NCBI GenBank assembly: GCA_947066955.1
Contig: CAMTAF010000012.1
Span: forward strand, 1-51,839
Origin: an uncultured Hungatella sp.
GTDB lineage: Bacteria > Bacillota > Clostridia > Lachnospirales > Lachnospiraceae
Length of the DNA: 51,839 bases
Direction of reading: 5' to 3'
Shown here one piece after another: positions 49,135-51,839 of this stretch. Numbering within the stretch: position 1 is the stretch's first letter; every line of letters begins with the position of its first letter. Position numbers and translations under genes: made by a program. A model generated the notes under the pieces. The model had not been told where the DNA came from. It did no database searches and saw only the letters and a list, made by a program, of their open reading frames with translations.

Positions 49135-49926
49135 ATGTATCAAGGGTTTTATAATCTGGCTTCAGGCATGCTCACCCAGAGCCGGAATCTGAATGTGGTC
49201 AGCAACAACATGGTCAATATTCAGACCCCGGGTTATAAGACAGACAGGATGGTGGGCACCACCTTCCAGGAGGAGATGCTTTACAGGACAGGGAAGTATT
49301 ATAAGGACAATCCCCAGCCCATCGCCACGACCTCCAAGATCCGCGCCGCTGAGCAGACTTACGTGAACTATGAGCAGGGCGGATTTGAGCAGACAGACGG
49401 AGTCCTTGATTTTGCCTTGGCAGACAAGGGATTTTTCTGTGTGGACACCCCGTCAGGCGTCCGCTATACCAGAAACGGCTCCTTCTATGTAGATGACGAG
49501 GGTTATCTGGCGCTGAATAATCAGGGGAGGGTTCAGGGAACCGACGGCCCCATCCTCATTGCCTCGGAGGATTTTATGGTGGACAGCCAGGGAACCATAA
49601 TCATCCCGGGAACCACTGTTGCCGGCGAGGATGGCGAGGTGGAGGTGATCGAGGATGAGGTTCTGGGAACCCTCAGAGTTGTGGATTTTGAGGATTACGG
49701 ACAGCTCCACAAGGAGGACTACGGCATGTTCTCCACGGACCAGGAGCCCCAGGAGCAGGAGAATCCCTCCGTCATGTGGAAATCCTTAGAGGAGTCCAAT
49801 GTAGATATGATCGAGGAGATGACCACCATGATGTCATCTCAGAGAGCTCTCCAGAGCGCGGCCCAGGTGCTGAAGATGTATGATCAGATCATGAGCAAGG
49901 CAGCCACGGATGTAGGCAGACTGTAA
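49135..49926 (+). CDS. Flagellar rod/hook-type protein, FlgF/FlgG family (FlhO-like)
   Basis: The protein has 263 residues from the ATG after AGGAGGAGGAGAGAC; an upstream in-frame ATG lies inside repeat A. N-terminal rod motif: QSRNLNVVSNNMVNIQTPGY. The centre (DFALADKGFFCVDTPSGVRY-TRNGSF) is the FlgE/F/G beta domain. The C-terminus is DMIEEMTTMMSSQRALQSAA. It is likely a distal-rod protein. FlgF and FlgG cannot be told apart safely by eye; B. subtilis has two similar genes, flhO and flhP. Confidence 0.9.
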   Translation: MYQGFYNLASGMLTQSRNLNVVSNNMVNIQTPGYKTDRMVGTTFQEEMLYRTGKYYKDNPQPIATTSKIRAAEQTYVNYEQGGFEQTDGVLDFALADKGFFCVDTPSGVRYTRNGSFYVDDEGYLALNNQGRVQGTDGPILIASEDFMVDSQGTIIIPGTTVAGEDGEVEVIEDEVLGTLRVVDFEDYGQLHKEDYGMFSTDQEPQEQENPSVMWKSLEESNVDMIEEMTTMMSSQRALQSAAQVLKMYDQIMSKAATDVGRL

Positions 49927-49942
49927 GGGAGGAAGCAAAGCT

Positions 49943-50740
49943 ATGTATCAGTCATTTTATACCGGCGCTTTGGGAGCCGGAACCCATATGGCAAGGATGA
50001 GCGTCATTGCCAACAACTTAGCCAACATCAACAACAATGGTTTTAAGCCCAAGACAGCGGCTTTTTCCGATCTTATGAACTACAACCTCAATGATTCGGA
50101 GGATGCCGTGACAGAGCTTCAGTCCGGAAACGGGGTGCGGATGCAGAGAACCTACACCACGTTTACCACAGATGCCCTGACTCAGACCGAGGCGCCTTTG
50201 GATTTTGCCCTTCTTGACAACAATACATTTTTCATGGTAGAAGATCCTGTCACAGGGAATATCACCTTTACCAGGGATGGCCATTTCCGCAGGGGACAGC
50301 TGGGGGAGGACTTTTTTGTCATGACAGAGGCGGGAAAGATTGTTCTGGACCAGAACGGGGAGCGCCTGGCAGCGGATCTTCCGGACCTTGAGCGGATGAT
50401 AGCGGCTTTGGAGGAGGACTATGAGGAAGAGGATTATGAGGACGATTATGAGGACGACTACGAAGACGAAGAGGAAGTCCCGAGAGTAGGCGTCTACACG
50501 TTTTCCAACCCCAGCCGCCTTATGAGCGTGGGCGACAACGAGTTCGCGGCTCCTGAGGGCATGGATGCCCAGCTGGCAGAGCATGCCAGGGTTCAGCCCA
50601 AAGCTTTGGAGCGCTCCGGAACGGATCTGGCGAAAGAGATGGCGAAATTGATTGAGTGTCAGAGGGCTTACAGCTATGCCCTCAAGATGGTGATCACCTC
50701 CGATGAGATTGAGTCCACCATCAACTCACTGAGAGGATAA
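49943..50740 (+). CDS. Flagellar rod/hook-type protein, FlgG/FlgF family (FlhP-like), with acidic insert
   Basis: The protein has 265 residues, ATG after AAGGGAGGAAGCAAAGCT, 16 bases after the preceding paralogue. N-terminal motif: HMARMSVIANNLANINNNGF. C-terminus: DLAKEMAKLIECQRAYSYAL, then IESTINSLRG. Unusually, residues about 157-178 are a run of Asp, Glu and Tyr in tandem EDY/DDY units encoded by near-identical 12-base repeats (50410-50476). This falls in the surface domain. It pairs with the previous gene to form the distal rod. Confidence 0.9.
   Translation: MYQSFYTGALGAGTHMARMSVIANNLANINNNGFKPKTAAFSDLMNYNLNDSEDAVTELQSGNGVRMQRTYTTFTTDALTQTEAPLDFALLDNNTFFMVEDPVTGNITFTRDGHFRRGQLGEDFFVMTEAGKIVLDQNGERLAADLPDLERMIAALEEDYEEEDYEDDYEDDYEDEEEVPRVGVYTFSNPSRLMSVGDNEFAAPEGMDAQLAEHARVQPKALERSGTDLAKEMAKLIECQRAYSYALKMVITSDEIESTINSLRG
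50410..50476 (+). repeat. Short tandem repeat encoding an acidic Tyr-spaced tract
   Basis: Tandem units of the type GAGGAYTATGAG/GACGAYTAYGAG encode repeated (D/E)(D/E)Y residues in the rod protein gene. Repeats of this kind are prone to gain or lose units in frame. Confidence 0.8.
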
Positions 50741-50749
50741 GAGGTGCAT

Positions 50750-51370
50750 ATGAGACTGAAACGATATGAAGACATGAACCTTTTGGAATTGGATGTGATG
50801 AAAGAGATCAGCAGCATCGGCACAAGCCATGCGGCTACGGCGCTGTCCAAGCTTCTTCAGAAAGAGATCCGCATCACCATCCCGGAAGTCAATATCCTGG
50901 GATACGAGGAGACTGTGAATAAGATCGGTTACATAGAGGAGCTGGTGGCCGCCACTCTTGTGAGGATGTCCAATGAGGTGAATGGTCTGATGCTGTTCAT
51001 CTTCAAGCTGGATCTTGCCAACGCTGTTTTAGAGAAACTCATCGGCCAGAAGTACGAATCTTTTATGGACATGGATGAGCTGGCTTTTTCCGCTCTGGAA
51101 GAGGTGGGCAATATTATTATCTGTTCTTATGTTAATGCTTTTACACAGCTGGTAGGAGTGGAGATCGACCTGTCCGTCCCAAGCTCAACAGTGAACATGC
51201 TGGGCGGTGTCCTGACAGTTCCCATGGCAGAGTATGGATATGTGACGGATAAGCTGATGTACATTAACGCAGAGTTTATCATGGATGGCGTGAAGCTCTC
51301 CGACGGACTGCTGATGCTTCCTGACATAGACTCCCTTAATGGTATTTTAGAGAGACTAGGGGTTTTATAA
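50750..51370 (+). CDS. cheC: Chemotaxis protein CheC (CheY-P phosphatase)
   Basis: The protein has 206 residues, from the ATG after AGAGGATAAGAGGTGCAT; a GTG at 50744 is in frame but overlaps the site. Two CheC phosphatase helices are seen. In the first (MKEISSIGTSHAATALSKLL) the catalytic Asn is replaced by Ser at residue 22. In the second (LEEVGNIIICSYVNAF) both Glu and Asn are kept. It should dephosphorylate CheY-P and bind CheD, the next gene. Confidence 0.93.
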   Translation: MRLKRYEDMNLLELDVMKEISSIGTSHAATALSKLLQKEIRITIPEVNILGYEETVNKIGYIEELVAATLVRMSNEVNGLMLFIFKLDLANAVLEKLIGQKYESFMDMDELAFSALEEVGNIIICSYVNAFTQLVGVEIDLSVPSSTVNMLGGVLTVPMAEYGYVTDKLMYINAEFIMDGVKLSDGLLMLPDIDSLNGILERLGVL

Positions 51371-51372
51371 CA

Positions 51373-51839
51373 ATGGCTGAAAAGGAATATAAAGTAGGTA
51401 TTGGTGATATGAAGTTTGCCAGGGGGGACAGCCGCATCATCACTTACGCCCTTGGGTCCTGTATCGGGATAACGTTCTACGACCCGTCGATCAAGCTCGG
51501 GGCCCTTCTGCATATTATGCTTCCTGCCAGAGTTGACCCGAAAGATCCCAAGGTGTTCAAATACGCTGACAGCGGGATCAGGGAGACCGTCCGCAAGCTT
51601 ACGGCTTTCGGTATGGTGAAGAGCAGGACTGTGGTCAAGATCGCCGGCGGCGCCAAGATGTTTGAGATGAAAGGAAGCTCCTCAGATTTCGGCAACATCG
51701 GGCAGAGAAACGCGGCCATGGTAAAAAAGATTTTGATGGAGGAGAAACTGCGCATCTCTGCTGAGGACACAGGCGGCAGCTATGCCAGGACTATGCTGAT
51801 CGACGTTTCAAACGGTGACGTGGTGATACGCACCGTGGG
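51373..51839 (+). CDS. cheD: Chemoreceptor glutamine deamidase CheD (partial, runs off window)
   Basis: 155 codons are visible and the 3' end lies beyond the window. The catalytic cysteine is in YALGSCIGITFYD (Cys 30) and the histidine in LGALLHIMLP (His 47). The conserved KIAGGAKMFEM and NIGQRNAAMVKKIL follow. CheD deamidates methyl-accepting receptors and is regulated by CheC, encoded just upstream (two bases between stop and ATG). The pair forms an adaptation feedback on CheY-P. Confidence 0.93.
   Translation, partial: MAEKEYKVGIGDMKFARGDSRIITYALGSCIGITFYDPSIKLGALLHIMLPARVDPKDPKVFKYADSGIRETVRKLTAFGMVKSRTVVKIAGGAKMFEMKGSSSDFGNIGQRNAAMVKKILMEEKLRISAEDTGGSYARTMLIDVSNGDVVIRTV

Overview
The window looks like a chromosomal segment of a motile, anaerobic, moderately high-GC member of the Lachnospiraceae (Clostridia). 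The reasons are an oxygen-sensitive class III ribonucleotide reductase (nrdDG), a single large clostridial-type fla/che operon with FliY, CheC and CheD, strong AGGAGG ribosome-binding sites, a CIRCE/HrcA-type heat-shock operator, and several carbohydrate and organic-acid uptake systems typical of gut Firmicutes. Genus-level placement (something like Enterocloster/Lachnoclostridium) is inference only.

Left part (1-25.6 kb), mostly accessory metabolism. A TPP riboswitch with its own terminator precedes an ABC importer for a thiamine precursor (permease, lipoprotein, ATPase) and a TatD-type metal hydrolase. A CIRCE-controlled hsp20 gene follows. Next comes a glycan locus: an AraC-type regulator (minus strand), a divergent MFS transporter split by a frameshift, a GH88/105 unsaturated uronyl hydrolase, a sugar ABC importer, a large unrecognised two-domain protein and a ROK sugar kinase. 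Then a hybrid histidine kinase with two receivers, a TRAP transporter lacking its binding protein, a MATE exporter coupled to an MtaD-like amidohydrolase, and nrdD-nrdG behind putative NrdR boxes.

Right part (25.6-51.8 kb), flagellum and chemotaxis. A FliD-like gene with a sigma-28-type promoter is followed by one long plus-strand operon that starts from a sigma-A-type promoter near 26.88 kb: flgB fliE fliF fliG fliH fliI fliJ fliK flgD (TIGR02530 gene) flgE flbD motA motB fliM cheY flgC fliY fliO fliP fliQ fliR flhB flhA fliA, two rod-type genes, cheC and cheD. The last gene runs off the window. The genes encode the export gate, basal body, hook, stator and switch, ending with the sigma factor for late genes and two adaptation proteins. 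Against the usual clostridial order, flgC is displaced next to cheY, and fliL, flhF and flhG are absent from their expected places.

The most notable signals are: (1) a roughly 78-base structured repeat with two covarying hairpins, present four times in direct orientation, each copy lying between co-directional genes and flanked by Shine-Dalgarno-like AGGAGG motifs, plus one decayed inverted copy; (2) four tandem copies of a FliM/CheY-binding-like motif (MSQEEINAMLAG) in the linker of FliY, which lacks the usual N-terminal copy; (3) an AT-rich mosaic block in the centre of flgE; and (4) a second hairpin repeat family at gene ends. All base and codon counts were made by eye from the sequence.
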